Of a DNA stretch of 52,730 nt, positions 34,078 through 45,600 are shown piece after piece (positions within the stretch are counted from its first letter, which is position 1; each line of letters begins with the position of its first letter). This DNA comes from Cerioporus squamosus. Lineage: Eukaryota > Basidiomycota > Agaricomycetes > Polyporales > Polyporaceae. The stretch is from contig JABYQS010000223.1 of NCBI GenBank assembly GCA_022592435.1, positions 1 to 52,730 of the forward strand, in the 5' to 3' direction. The notes under the pieces are model-generated. The model did no database searches. It saw nothing but the letters and a program-made list of their open reading frames with translations, and had not been told where the DNA came from. The position numbers and the translations under genes are program-made.

Positions 34078-34934
34078 TCACGAGGATTTGGGCTTGAGCT
34101 TGGAGGCCGGCTGGCCGTAGTAGTAGCGCTTCCTACCGATCCCAAGGAACCACGCAATTCTGTTCGCGCGCGTGAGTATGTGGGAGCAAGGCGCGATGGG
34201 ATGCCAGGAGGGAGGGAGGCGTGGTACGTACCGCATGCTGCAGAGGAAGAGGGTGAAGGTGATGTTCCCGTGTGTCATCGAGTTCCAGCTGGAGAGGGAG
34301 TACTTGAGGTCTGGAGGGAGGCCGATGAATGACCAGAGAACGCTACGTGGTGGGTAGTTAGTCAGTCCAAGTTAAGTACTGGTAGATCATGCCCGGTGGG
34401 GAAGACTCACTGTGTTACCTGCGTGGACACCAAGTCAGCGGTGATGGTCTTCATATATCATACGTGGGAACACAACTCACGTCCGCCAGGGCGAGCGCTG
34501 TGAAGCTCGCGCCGAGGATGCGCTCTTGCGCGGCCGGGTTGTTGGGGAGTGTGTCTCGGACAGCGCGGAATACGAAGGTCGAGATGAGCCCCAGAAGTAG
34601 GTAGCCTGTGTCGCAGTGTCAGGCTGTAGTAGCTGAGGCTACCACGCGTTTATTGCACGTACAGTTTCCAAGTTGCCAGATGGCCATGGTAGTTCGCGCA
34701 TCGAGAGACACGGCGGGTGCCGTCCCGTCTGGGATGAGTTCGTGGTGGAACCAGGCTGCTCCCGGCTGCCACCACGCCATTATTGCAGGCATCACGGTGG
34801 ATACTATGTCATTGCGAGGTGAATCTGATATGTAGTCTTGTCAAGTCAAGAGCACGGCACTCACTCGGTTCGATGTGCAGGAAGAGCAGCTGGTAGAACC
34901 CAGGCAGGGCAGGGAAGTCACTGAGCAGCGGCAT
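34078..34934 (-). CDS. DUF7704-type small membrane protein with an 8-nt microexon
   Basis: Six exons on the minus strand (34934-34865, 34803-34663, 34605-34481, 34418-34411, 34342-34232, 34159-34078) sum to 537 nt, 178 residues. The product begins MPLLSDFPALPGFYQLLFLH and has four likely membrane segments: around FYQLLFLHIEPISTVMPAIM, CYLLLGLISTFVFRAV, ILGASFTALALADVTHVLW and NITFTLFLCSM. A basic tail (YYYGQPASKLKPKSS) follows. Length, the FYxLxFLxxEP start and the topology match the fungal DUF7704 family, which has no known function. The fourth exon is only 8 nt, coding Val-Thr and part of His. The total is in frame only if it is included. Start chosen as the first ATG of the conserved segment. 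Confidence 0.82.
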
Positions 34935-35483
34935 TTCTGCACTTTTGTCAGAGCTATCGTTCAACACATGAGCACAGATGTTCCGCAGTACCTGGTAAAT
35001 CAGTACTAGTCAGTGTTAAGGTCCTCGGGGTGGTGGCGACCGTCGTGGCTTACGGTGGGAACAGTCTCCGGGGAAGTCGGGATCACTTGTTGGTTTCATC
35101 TAATCTTATCATCATGCTTTCCCTCAGTAAATGATCTAATCTGTCTGCTCTCGATCACTTTCGGCTCTAGACATGCAAAGTACCCCCGAGTCATCTCGTC
35201 CACCTACCACTTGTACGGCTTTCAACATGCTTGCCCCTTCTGCGCCTCAAACTGACGCGATGGTCGTTAACTTACAGTTACCACCGACAGGATCGGATCC
35301 TTTGCGGGCGATTAGGGGATATAGCGCTCTCACATTCGCTAAACCTCCCGGAGCGCGTTCTCATCCAAGCTCTCTACCCCCATACCGCACTGGAGCGGTA
35401 TTTGCCGTAAGGCTACAACAGTACTAAGGTGTGTGTTACAACATCTGCTAGCTCTGTCTACCCCTCATATGAGTAGTGGCAAG
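34935..35483. other. divergent intergenic region (DUF7704 gene / chorismate synthase)
   Basis: 549 bases separate the two starts, which point away from each other, so both promoters must lie here. No TATA-like box or known fungal amino-acid-control element (TGACTC) stands out at a convincing position. Confidence 0.4.
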
Positions 35484-36973
35484 ATGTCCACCTTCGGTAC
35501 ACTATTCCGCGTTACGACTTACGGCGAGTCGCACTGTGCCTCAGTCGGTGCTATCATCGATGGATGCCCACCAGTACGTCCCACCAAATTATACCAGGCT
35601 CGAGCTCACGGTGCATCAGGGTCTTCCTCTTGTTGCTCAAGACGTCCAGGCACAGTTGAGCAGAAGGAGACCGGGACAGAGCAACCTCACTACTCCCGTG
35701 AGTGTATCCGCTCACAAACAGCCTGGAGCAAGATGATAACGACAGTGTGTGTTGTGTGCAGCGGGACGAGAAAGATCTCGTGCACTTGCAGTCTGGGACG
35801 GAGCATGGGGTCACGCTAGGGACGCCAATTGGTCTGCTCGTCCGCAACGAGGACCAGAGGCCGAAGGACTACTCCGAGACGGACCTCTACCCACGCCCCA
35901 GCCACGCTGACTGGACGTACCTCGAAAAGTACGGAGTTAAGGCGAGCAGCGGTGGCGGTCGCAGCAGCGCGCGCGAGACCATTGGTAAGCTCCTCGCTAC
36001 ATCGAACGCTTGAGGAAGACGACCGTTGACATGTGCTGGGTGCTTGGCGCAGGCAGAGTCGCCGCGGGGGCTATCGCAGAGAAGTACCTGAAGCTTGCGT
36101 ACGGCGTGGACATCGTGGCGTTCGTTTCTTCGGTCGGGAAGGTGCAGCTCCCCTCGGCTGTCTCGCCACCCTCGCAGGTCCCTGCAGATGATGATGACAC
36201 GGTAGAGGACGCGCTCAGCCCGGAGTTTATCGAGCTTCTGAAGACCGTGACTCGCGAGATGGTCGACGCTCAAACGACGCGGTGCCCGCACCCGGAGACG
36301 TCGGCGCGCATGACAAAAGTTCGTGCATGTTTCCTCTCAGCTTCGACGTCAGGACGATGGCCTCATCTCTCTCCCCTCTCAGCGTATCATCCGCGCCAAG
36401 GAGGCTAATGACTCCATCGGCGGGACGGTCACCTGCGTCATCCGCAACGTCCCCTCCGGCATCGGCGAGCCCGTCTTCGACAAGCTCGAGGCGAAGCTCG
36501 GACACGCGATGCTCTCCATCCCCGCCACGAAGGCGTTCGAGATCGGCTCGGGCTTCCGGGGCACGCAGGTGCCGGGCTCGAAGCACAACGACGCCTTCGA
36601 GCTGCGCGCAGACGGGCGCATGGGCACGCGCACGAACTGGAGCGGGGGCGTGCAAGGCGGGATCTCGAACGGGGAGGACATCTACTTCCGCGTGGGCTTC
36701 AAGAGCCCCGCGACGATCTCGCAGGGGCAGGAGACCGCGCAGTACGACGGGACCCCCGGGACGCTTGCTGCGAGGGGCAGGCACGATCCTTGTGTTGTCC
36801 CTCGCGCGGTGCCCATCGTCGAAGCGATGGCGGCGCTGGTCATTATGGACCAGGTGCTCATCCAAAATGCGAGGAAGACGGCGGCGTCGCTCCTCCCTCC
36901 GATCACGACCCTTCCTCCGACGATGGTGAAGATGGCGAAGATCCCGGAAGAGGCCAAGGAGGACAAGCAGTAG
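35484..36973 (+). CDS. ARO2: chorismate synthase
   Basis: This cytosolic enzyme performs the last shikimate-pathway step, 5-enolpyruvylshikimate-3-phosphate to chorismate, with reduced FMN as cofactor. Fungal enzymes are typically bifunctional and carry their own flavin reductase activity. Five exons (35484-35573, 35620-35697, 35762-35984, 36053-36318, 36383-36973) sum to 1248 nt, 415 residues, normal for the family. Conserved motifs seen: [17 protein letters not shown] near the N-terminus, [82 protein letters not shown] and [20 protein letters not shown]. The first intron must be 46 nt (35574-35619); other acceptors break the frame or add residues. The third splice donor is GTTCGT. Function is certain; the symbol follows the yeast gene. 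Confidence 0.97.
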
Positions 36974-37221
36974 ATGCGGCCGGTAGAAGAACGCGTAGAA
37001 GTTAGACCAACAATGTACTGTTCAACCAGCAAATGTCCACACTTTTCTTGGGTATCATGCTCATTTGAGTACTTTACAACAGTGCGGGCTCAGAGTGTGA
37101 TCATGGTACTACATATGAAGCGCAGAGAGAGAGAGGGGAGTTGACTCATACGAATAAGCTCGGTCATGGTGGATATATCATATGGGAACATACGAGCAGC
37201 AATGGACCATGGACAAAGTGT

Positions 37222-38674
37222 TCAGTATTCGTCGTAGTCGGAATCATCTGCACAGCAGCAGCATAACACAGGCTCAACGTGCCACCACCACCACTGGTAA
37301 GGGAGGATGTTCACAGCGCGGACACGAGAAGATGTAAGGACCACTCACATGTCGGTTGAATATCCTGAACGGCCACTTGCCAAACACCGCCTCCTCTTCT
37401 CTCCGCAACGCAGCGGCACGTATAACCCTCTCATCCTCACCCATACTCCCAGCCTCATCGTCCTCTGATTCGGAGTACATATGTCGTCCAGCCGGGGGTC
37501 GGAGTAAGGGAGTCCGTTCGTTAAGTCCCCGTGCACCTCTGCTACCTCTGCCCCCTCTTGCGCCCCCGCCCTGCACCCCATTTGGCTGCGAGCCCTGATC
37601 CAGCGCAACATTTGCTCGCCTCTGCCACCCACCCGCGGCGGCATATGCACTTAATCTCTTGCCGATTGGGCCCCACGCCCCGTTCTCGTCTGCTTGGTAT
37701 CGTAGAGGTGCGGATATCGAAGACGAGGGCGAGTCCGAGGTCGTTGAGCCGGGCGTCGAGCCCCCCGTTGCGCTCAGAGAGTGCCTATGCCGATGCACGC
37801 CCGACGTAATGCGCACGCGTGAGCGGAAGCGCACTCTAGGCCTCGGGCGTACGGCATCCGATGGGGGAGGCTGCGACGCGCTCCTTTCCCTCACTCCCTC
37901 TTCTCCGTCCAGATCCCCATCCATGTCCGTCTCAGCATCGCCCCCATGCTCGGACTCGTCCCCGACGATGATCACGGACGGCGGGGTGGCGGAGCGCGGC
38001 GCGGATGGGTCGTCGTCGATGAGGTGCAGCGCGTTGCCCGGGACGATGCATGGCTTGGGCGAGGTGCCCTCGAGCGCGAGCTTGTGGTCGGACTCGAAGA
38101 GGACGTCGATGGGCGAGCTGGGGAGGTCGAGCGTCATGCGCCGCGCGCGGGTCGCAGTCATTGTGGGCGGGGGCATGTCGGGCTGCGCGCGGGCGTCGGT
38201 GGAGTCGGGCGGCGCAGGCTGGTCGACGGTTGCGCTGACGGTCTCCGAGAGGTGGATGGAAGGCGGTCGCCGTTCTGGCTCCGTTCCTACTTCCGCTTGG
38301 GCATCAGGAGAGGTGCTGGGGAATGGTGCGGGCTGAGCTTGGGTATGGACATCTCCTCCAGCTGGACCAGGGACATTGCGGATGCCAGGTGTAGGGTCGC
38401 TTCCGTTGTGCGTGTGCACGGCAGGAGGCCTTGTCAATGAGTTTCCTGCTCACGGGGGATGTGCGGACATGTGGGCGAGACTTGCGTGAATATGAAGGAC
38501 TCGTACCCGCGCTGCGAAGGTGCGCGGGGAGGTGGAGATAAACGCGGAACACGCACCGGAGCGCAAGATGGATCTGACCCTCGAGCCCGGTTCTCTCGAG
38601 CTGGAGCTGCGCCTCGTGGGTGCGGGGGTCATCATGTTCGCGGGGAGTCGTTCAAGGTGTGCTGTGGTCGCCAT
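37222..38674 (-). CDS. unidentified disordered protein with Trp4/Cys4 C-terminal tail
   Basis: Three exons (38674-38557, 38445-37349, 37293-37222) sum to 1287 nt, 428 residues. I do not recognise a named family. The product starts MATTAHLERLPANMM and is rich in Pro, Ser, Arg and Asp, so mostly disordered. It has an acidic dileucine-type motif (NERTPLLRPP) near residue 330, like vacuolar/endosomal sorting signals. A more ordered segment, AVFGKWPFRIFNRH, precedes the last exon. That exon encodes WWWWHVEPVLCCCCADDSDY and ends EY. The Trp4 cluster and the Cys4 cluster flanked by acidic residues suggest interfacial membrane contact and possible S-acylation (inference). Start: first ATG from which exon 1 splices in phase; the longer exon 2 alone has no in-frame ATG start. 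Confidence 0.7.
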
Positions 38675-39738
38675 GGTCCGCGGCGGAGCACACTCATGAG
38701 GGGATCATGGACGTCGTGGAGGAAGTTGGTGGCGGGTGCGAATGCGCCGCTTAACGCTACATATCTCTGCATGTTCTAGCCCGACGTTACGTCGTGGTCA
38801 CCCGACCCTCTGTATGATGGTTCTGTTGCACGCCATTCCCAGCGCGACAGGCGCAGACAGGTGGTTCGTGATACAGAATGGCAGAACTCGAGCGGGAATA
38901 TATACAGTGCCCCGGAAGAACGGGGACATGGTTCCTGTAGTCCGGGACGAGCTCCGTCGCATACCGGAAATGAAAGACTCATTCCTCCGCAACGCTATCT
39001 AGAATCTCTCTGACGCCTTCGAGGACACAGGAAGGTAATGCGAACATCTGCCTCAACGGCGCTGCGAACTCGATGGATTGCACATCAAGACCTGTCCATG
39101 TACTCGGGATAAGTGTATGCCTCGTCACGGAAGAGGCCAATGACGTACCGAAACCATGGCATCCGCTCTGCCACTCTACGGCCGCAAAGAAAGAGCGGCG
39201 AAGTAACTGTTCGTTGCTTCACTATCGGAGAATCGTCAGCACGTCCAGGTGGACCTACCAATCAGGATCCCAGGTGACAATCCCAGCATCTAGCCTTGTG
39301 GCAAAGGCCAGAACCAAGACGTTTGCTGGCCGTGGTTGGTTGGAATGTGTATGGAGGGTACACCGCGACTGCCCCTATTAATATCCCAGCACGACCGCCT
39401 GCACACCCTGTTGCGACCGGATGCGAGAGCATCCTCTTGAGGTCGTTGTCATCTTCATGGCTGCGAAGTCCACGATCCTCCAGGACCCATGATGGTGACG
39501 GGCCCAATCAACGCGCCAAGGGACCTTCGATAGAGTTCTTGAGGCAATAGCAATGACACATGGTTCTGGCTCCTAGTCGTCCGGTTGATTTGATCAGTCA
39601 AGCTGAAGCCACTCGGAGTCCAATGCCAGACGGACATTATACCTGAGGATCTCGCAAAGAGTAACTGCAAGTTCAATTGACTAGTGAGATGTGAGGCGAA
39701 ACAGGATACACACGGAGACATACCACACTCAGCATGCG
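38675..39738. other. intergenic stretch, no gene seen
   Basis: Short frames on both strands (for example 39073-39381 plus) without motifs. It contains the promoter of the minus-strand Trp4/Cys4 gene on its left and the 3' flank of the NAA38-like gene on its right. Confidence 0.45.
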
Positions 39739-40086
39739 TTATGTATACATGCTCTCCTCGTCGCTGTCGCGATACTTCCTCGCCTGCTCGCCCTCTAGAC
39801 GAGACTCGACGCGCACAACCAGTCGCCACGGTATCATGACCTGCCCCACATACCGTCCGTCTAGCGCGTCCGGGCCAGCATCGGGTCCAAGGCGGTACTC
39901 ATCTGTATTGATGAGCAGCAGGTTCAGCTGCTTGTCTGTACCCGCGAATGTGCCCAGGAAGACGCGTCCGTCGGTGACTGATATGCGCAGAGTTGTTCGC
40001 AGCAACGCTTTCAGCTGCTCCACGTTGGCTGTCGGCTGCGTAGTGCGTACAGGAGGCGGTACCGTCGCGACCGGAGGTGATGACAT
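39739..40086 (-). CDS. NAA38: NatC auxiliary subunit Naa38 / LSMD1-type Sm-like protein
   Basis: A single exon of 348 nt encodes 115 residues. An Sm-like fold is clear: LKALLRTTLRISVTDGRVFL, GTFAGTDKQLNLLLINTDEY, then VGQVMIPWRLVVRVESRLE, which matches the Sm1 and Sm2 strands. The TDGR and TDxxxNLLL motifs are those of the LSMD1/Naa38 branch rather than of the spliceosomal Lsm2-8 proteins. Naa38 joins Naa30 and Naa35 in the ribosome-bound NatC N-terminal acetyltransferase. The ATG at 40086 (MSSPPVATVPPPV) is used; the frame is open further upstream but has no earlier ATG. It is head-to-head with the CofD-like gene, 224 bases apart. Confident of the Sm fold, fairly confident of the subfamily. 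Confidence 0.85.
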   Translation of the reverse strand: MSSPPVATVPPPVRTTQPTANVEQLKALLRTTLRISVTDGRVFLGTFAGTDKQLNLLLINTDEYRLGPDAGPDALDGRYVGQVMIPWRLVVRVESRLEGEQARKYRDSDEESMYT

Positions 40087-40310
40087 GGTACGGCGTACAG
40101 AACACGTATCGACACGTTTGAGAGAGTCGTGGTGGTTCGTGGACAAGCCGCGTTGGCGTCATGACTGCGACGCAAAGCGCTACAACTCACTACTGTCAGG
40201 TTGCACCGACACCATGACCTCTGTCCTCCATCTTCGCGCTCGTGCTCGGTATATAGAGGCCTGCATCTGGGCGACGTACTTCTCTGGACTATCTTGATCT
40301 CCATCTCAGA
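40087..40310. promoter_or_regulatory. compact bidirectional promoter, NAA38 / CofD-like gene
   Basis: Only 224 bases separate the two divergent start codons, so both promoters overlap here. On the plus strand a TATATAG element (40250-40256) lies 55 bases before the CofD-like ATG. Nothing similar is evident for NAA38, in line with a TATA-less housekeeping promoter. Confidence 0.5.
40250..40256 (+). promoter_or_regulatory. TATA-like element of the CofD-like gene
   Basis: TATATAG on the plus strand, 55 bases upstream of the ATG at 40311, inside the short divergent promoter. Its position is plausible for a core promoter in fungi. Confidence 0.4.
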
Positions 40311-42215
40311 ATGAGTTACTTCACACTCTCGCCAAATCCTCGCAGTTCGGGCGCGGATAGTCCAGGATCCTCAGTCTTCGACTTGCCCACGCAGGCAGGA
40401 CAACCGAAGGCTACGCCGCAGCATCACGTCGTCGCTGGGCAGTCCACGGAATTGCTGGAGAATACTCAGGACGAGACCTCGTTCGTGGTGATCTCTGGCG
40501 GCACAGGGTGCAACTCCATATGCCCCGCGTTTGGCCAGTTCGCTTGCTACATCCTTCCCGTGTCTGACGATGGAGGATCTTCAAGTGAGATTATACGGGT
40601 ACTTGGCGGGCCGTCTATCGGTATGTTTTGAGGTATCACAGGGCTTATGGCGGCAAGTCTGAACATCTGGCAGGCGATATCCGGTCGCGACTGGTGCGTC
40701 TGATACCGCACGCAGATCCTGGTTCGCCTTTGGACGCCATCCGTAACCTCCTTGCCTACCGCCTGCCTGGGAACTGTACCGAAAGGGAGGCGCGAGACGA
40801 GTGGAGAGATATTGTGGAAGGCCGCAGTCAATTGTGGACGGGCATCCCCAGTGACCGCAAGGAAATGATTAGAGGTGAGCCAGTGCATGCCAGTTCACCG
40901 TGGAAGCCTGCGACTAAACGTTCGCGAGGTAGCATTTCTGGTGCACTTTGAGAGTGAGATTCTATCAAGAGCTCATAAGAGCTTCTCGTTTGTGAACGGA
41001 AGGTATGTCCGTTTGACAGCTTAGCATCTACACACTAACGTATGGAATGTGCAGTATCGGGAACTACTTCCTGTCCGCGGCTCAGGCCTTCTTCCGTTCT
41101 CTGCCATCGGCCATCTTTCTGTTCTCTTCTATGACTAACAGCCAGGCAAACATTCTGCCCGTGATTGTCACTAACCATACGGTGACCATTGCTGCTGAGC
41201 TGGTCAGAACCTGTCGTTTGTCTTTGAATTGTTACACTGATTGTTCACTATTGTATAGGAGAACGGAGAACGACTAGTTGGGCAATGCGAGATTTCGCAT
41301 CCTGTCCGCCCAACGCCACGCATCGACATCTCTCAAGAAGAAGACGACCCTGTGTCACCGCTGGACCCCCTAGACGGCACGCTGCCTCGCAGTCGGAACG
41401 TGCAGTTTCAGGCCGCGGATAAGGACCACTACGAGCCCCTCAACGCTCGAATTACCAGTGCATATAGTCTCCCTGACTCCCCGAGTGACCGGCTGATAGT
41501 CCTTCGCAGAACTATTCTACATCAATGCGTACGGCAATGAGATTCATCCCTCGCCGAATCCGGACTTTCTACATTCGCTCTCACGATACAACGTCCTGAT
41601 ATACTCGTGCGGGTCGCTGTGGACGAGTATCATGCCGTGCCTGGCTCTGAAAGGGGTGGCGAACGCTATCGCAGGCTCTCGTTCCCTCAAAGCGAAGGTT
41701 CTGCTTCGTAAGCCCCGTCGTAATGCATGCATTCTCCTCCGAAGCCTCTGACCTCTCACACAGTGAACTCCGCGAACGATAGGGAAACCGACGGATACAG
41801 CGCTGTGGACTACATCAGGTAGATCTCATGCATAACTTGGACTCGAAGGTCAATACGACTCACGATACTGGTGACAGAACGATAGCGCAGACGTTGAATG
41901 ATGGCCACCATGCGAGGACGTACGGCGGTCTGAGCAAGGCGGATACCACGTATCCTGTCTCTGCATTCATCACGCATCTCGTCTACCTGAAGGGTACTGC
42001 AGTAGAAGTCGACGTGGCTCTGGTTACGGTGCGTAATCTCCGTTGTTGGTCACGAACCATGCATTGATCATATGTGCGCTCCTGCTCAGGCCCTTGGTGT
42101 GCGGTGTGTAGAGATCGAAGGGCCGGTGAGCGAGAGAACCAGCTTGCCTCAGTTCGACCCCTCTTGTGTTCGGCAAGCCCTTCGAGAGATACTAGACAGC
42201 GTTTCCGAGGAATAG
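40311..42215 (+). CDS. CofD/YvcK-like protein (2-phospho-L-lactate transferase superfamily)
   Basis: Nine exons sum to 1458 nt, 485 residues, every intron in phase. The N-terminal Rossmann-type motif FVVISGGTGCNSICPAF and the DDGGSSSEIIRVLGGPSIGD segment define the CofD/UPF0052 superfamily. Further conserved blocks are IRSRLVRLIP, FFRSLPSAIFLFSSM, INAYGNEIHPSPNPDFL, VLIYSCGSLWTSIMPCLAL and LNSANDRETDGYSAVDYI. In bacteria YvcK/GlmR binds UDP-sugars and supports cell-wall precursor flow, while archaeal CofD makes coenzyme F420. Fungi are not known to make F420, so the fungal enzyme's substrate is unknown; nucleotide-sugar binding is an inference from YvcK. The ATG at 40311 is the first in the exon. 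It shares a bidirectional promoter with NAA38. Confidence 0.9.
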
Positions 42216-42618
42216 AACTCCTTTCGATAGCTGATAAGCTCGTCCCTGCCGCAGTGTGCTTATGCAGGGTTGCTGTTTTATTGTATTATTGTGGGTATAT
42301 GCTAGGATTTTATCTTCTGTATGAACTCGCCTAGTCTCATGTCTTCCACTCGTCCCATCTTGCAAGAAATCCTGCGCAAGCAGGGGGTGCGCTACGGCGT
42401 GAAGCACCTCGAAAGTCTTCCGAAGTGCGGTAGCGAAACCCGCCCAGCGTCTACGTCACGTGCTTGACGCGGCCATCTTCAGTCGCGTCGCGTTGAACAG
42501 CGCTGAACGCCTTGGACACGAACCATCACTTTCTCGCGAGCCACCCTCGGCGGCGCTCACGGCTCGAACCTCATTTCCTTTCGTCTACCCTTACGACTGC
42601 ATACGAACCTCTCGCGCC
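42216..42618. other. intergenic region and TOP2 promoter
   Basis: About 400 bases between the CofD-like stop and the TOP2 start. It contains a GCGAAACCCGCC stretch (about 42433-42444, E2F/MBF-like core GCGAAA) and a CACGTG box. No gene is seen. Confidence 0.4.
42457..42462. promoter_or_regulatory. CACGTG E-box upstream of TOP2
   Basis: A palindromic CACGTG hexamer 157 bases before the TOP2 ATG, within TACGTCACGTGCTTGACGCG. This is a binding site for bHLH factors of the Cbf1/Pho4 type; use here is only inferred. Confidence 0.25.
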
Positions 42619-45600
42619 ATGAGCGACACGGAAGAGAACTTCGACCTCGACGTGTCGGGCTCCGAGTCTGACGACTACGCGCCGGCCCCCAAGAAGACCA
42701 CCAAGGCCGCACCGAAGAAGGCGGCGGCAAAGGCTGCTCCCAAGGCAGCTGCGAAGCCTAAGGCTGCTAAGAAGGCGACGAAGGTGCTGGTTGATAAGGA
42801 CGACAATGCAGACAGCGACGGCGACGACCCTGCGGACGAGGACCCCGTGTCCGTGGCTGGTCCGTCTGCCCCAGCCCCAGCGGTGCCTGGGAAGAAGAAG
42901 ACTGCGTCTGAGACGTACACGAAGGTGCGCATGACGCGTCGAGACGCGTGTGGTTACTGACTGTGCGCGTCGCAGCTGTCGCAATTGGAGCACATCCTCA
43001 AGCGGCCGGATTCGTACATTGGGAGTGTGGAGACGATTACGGCCATGATGTGGACGTGGGACTCGGAGAACAAGCGGATGGCGTACCGGGAGATCAAGTA
43101 TGTCCCTGGTTTCTTCAAGATTGTGGACGAGATTCTCGTGAACGCTGCGGATAACAAGGTGAGTGCAATGTGTATGTGCACAGGACTCCAGCTGACCATG
43201 TTCGCAGATTAACGACCCGAACATGGACACTATCAAGGTCACTATCGACGTCGAGAACAACACCATCTCCGTCTACAACAACGGGAAGGGTATCCCGATC
43301 GAGATGCACTCGAAGGAGAAGATCTACATCCCCGAACTCATCTTCGGTCACCTTCTATCCTCCTCCAACTACGACGACGACGAGAAGAAGCTCACTGGTG
43401 GTCGTAACGGTTACGGCGCGAAGCTGGCCAACATCTACTCCACTGAGTTCACTGTCGACACCGCCGACAAGGTATCAGGCCAGAAGTACCACCAGACATG
43501 GACGGACAATATGAGCAAGATGGGCAAGGCGAAGATAACGAAGAACGGGCGTGGCGAGGAGTACACACGCATCACCTTCAAGCCCGACCTCAAGCGGTTT
43601 GGCATGGACTCTATCGACGAGGACACCGTGTCTCTCCTCAAGAAGCGTGTTCACGATCTTGCGGGGACGGTCAAGGACATCAAGGTCTTCTTGAACGACG
43701 AGCGGCTGAAGATCAAGAACTTCAAGCAGTACGTCGAGCTCTTCCTGAATTCGGCGGCTGAGAGCGCCGCGGAAACTTCGGGCGGTGCGGCACAGGCGAA
43801 GCAGACTATCATCTATGAGGCAATTGGTGCTCGCTGGGAAGTAGCGTTTGCGGTCTCCGAAGGCTCGTTTCAGCAGGTCTCGTTCGCGAACTCCATCTCG
43901 ACGTCTAAGGGCGGCACGCACGTCAATTACATTGCCGACCAACTAGCCAAGAACCTCATTACGGCCATTTCGAAGAAGAACAAGGCCGCTGCAGTCAAGC
44001 CCGCGCAGATCAAGAACCACATGTGGATCTTCGTCAATGCGCTCATCGAGAACCCCACCTTCGACAGTCAGACGAAGGAGACGCTCACTCTGCCTGCAAG
44101 TAAGTTCGGTTCGAAGCCGAATCTATCGGAAGACTTCATGAAGAAGGGTATGTCTTATGTGTCAATGAAAGGTGTCCTCCAGCTCACAACACTGCAGTGG
44201 CCAAGTCTTCGATTGTCGACCATGTCTTGAACTGGGCGAAGTTCAAGGCTGATCAACAAATGAAGAAGACAGACGGTAACCGCAGGACAAGGTGTGTGAA
44301 TCCTTCCCATGCCGCGTAGTCATGAAGCTGACGCCCTCTGCAGGCTTACTGGTATGACCAAGCTGTCCGACGCCAACAACGCTGGAACGAGGAAGGCCGG
44401 GGACTGCACGCTCATCTTGACTGAGGGTGACTCCGCCAGAGCATTAGCCATCGCGGGTCTCGGTGTCGTCGGACGTGACAACTTCGGCGTCTTCCCGCTG
44501 CGTGGAAAGCTGCTGAACGTGCGTGACGCGAAGCACGACCAGATCATGAAGAACGAGGAGATCCAGAGCATCAAGAAGATCATGGGTCTGCAGCACAATA
44601 AAGAGTACACGGACACTGCCAGCTTGCGGTACGGACGACTAATGCTCATGACGGATCAGGTGAGTTCGTCACCACTGTTGCGTGGAGGGTTTGTTAACAT
44701 TGCATTAGGATCACGATGGTTCGCATATCAAGGGTCTCCTCATAAACTACCTGGACCACTTCTACCCGTCTCTGCTAAAGCTCGACAAGTTCCTTGTCGA
44801 GTTCATCACGCCAGTCGTCCGAGTATGTCCTTTTACTTGGCTTTACCTCCTTGTCCTTCTAATGCGCAGTAGGTTTGGAAAGGGAAGGAGGTCATCAACT
44901 TCTACACCATCCCCGAGTACGAAATGTGGCTCGAGGAGACGCCGAACTCTCACAAGTGGGAGCACAAGTACTTCAAGGCTAGTGAAATCTGCAACGTTTG
45001 GGATTGCGTCGAGTCTGACTTGCCCACAGGGTCTGGGTACGAGTAAGGACGAGGATGCCCGCGACTACTTCCGTGACATGAAGCGTCATATGATCCCCTT
45101 CTCGACTACACGGGATGGCGACCGAGAGCTGATCGAGTTGGCATTCAGCAAGAAGAAGGCGGACGACCGCAAGGAGTGGCTTCGTCAGTTTAGGGTTCGT
45201 ACTTCCGCTTACACGCCGATGCAAACTGACTCAGTCCAACCTACAGCCCGGTACATATCTTGACCACACGCAACGCGAGATCCCGCTCGCCGACTTCATC
45301 AACCGCGAGCTGATCCTGTTCTCTATGGCCGACAACATTCGTTCGATCCCGTCCGTTGTCGACGGGTTGAAGCCCGGTCAGCGGAAGGTCCTCTGGGCAT
45401 GCTTCAAGCGTAACCTCAAGAAGGAAATCAAGGTCGGTCCTCCCGCATGAGGTATGCGCCCCCGTTCTGACGTTGTTGCCCAGGTTGCGCAACTGGTCGG
45501 TTACGTCTCGGAGGTCTCCGCTTACCATCACGGAGAAGCGAGTTTGATGGCCACTATCATCAACCTTGCGCAAGACTTCGTCGGGAGCAACAACATGAAT

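Noticed and set aside
35574..35643. 10-residue insertion in chorismate synthase before [10 protein letters not shown]
   Set aside because: An intron ending at CATCAG (35619) removes it and gives the ungapped family length; the extra residues were intronic.
42571..43266. 231-codon minus-strand frame over TOP2 exons 1-3
   Set aside because: Mirror of Lys/Ala-rich and ATPase exons, spanning real introns; not a gene.
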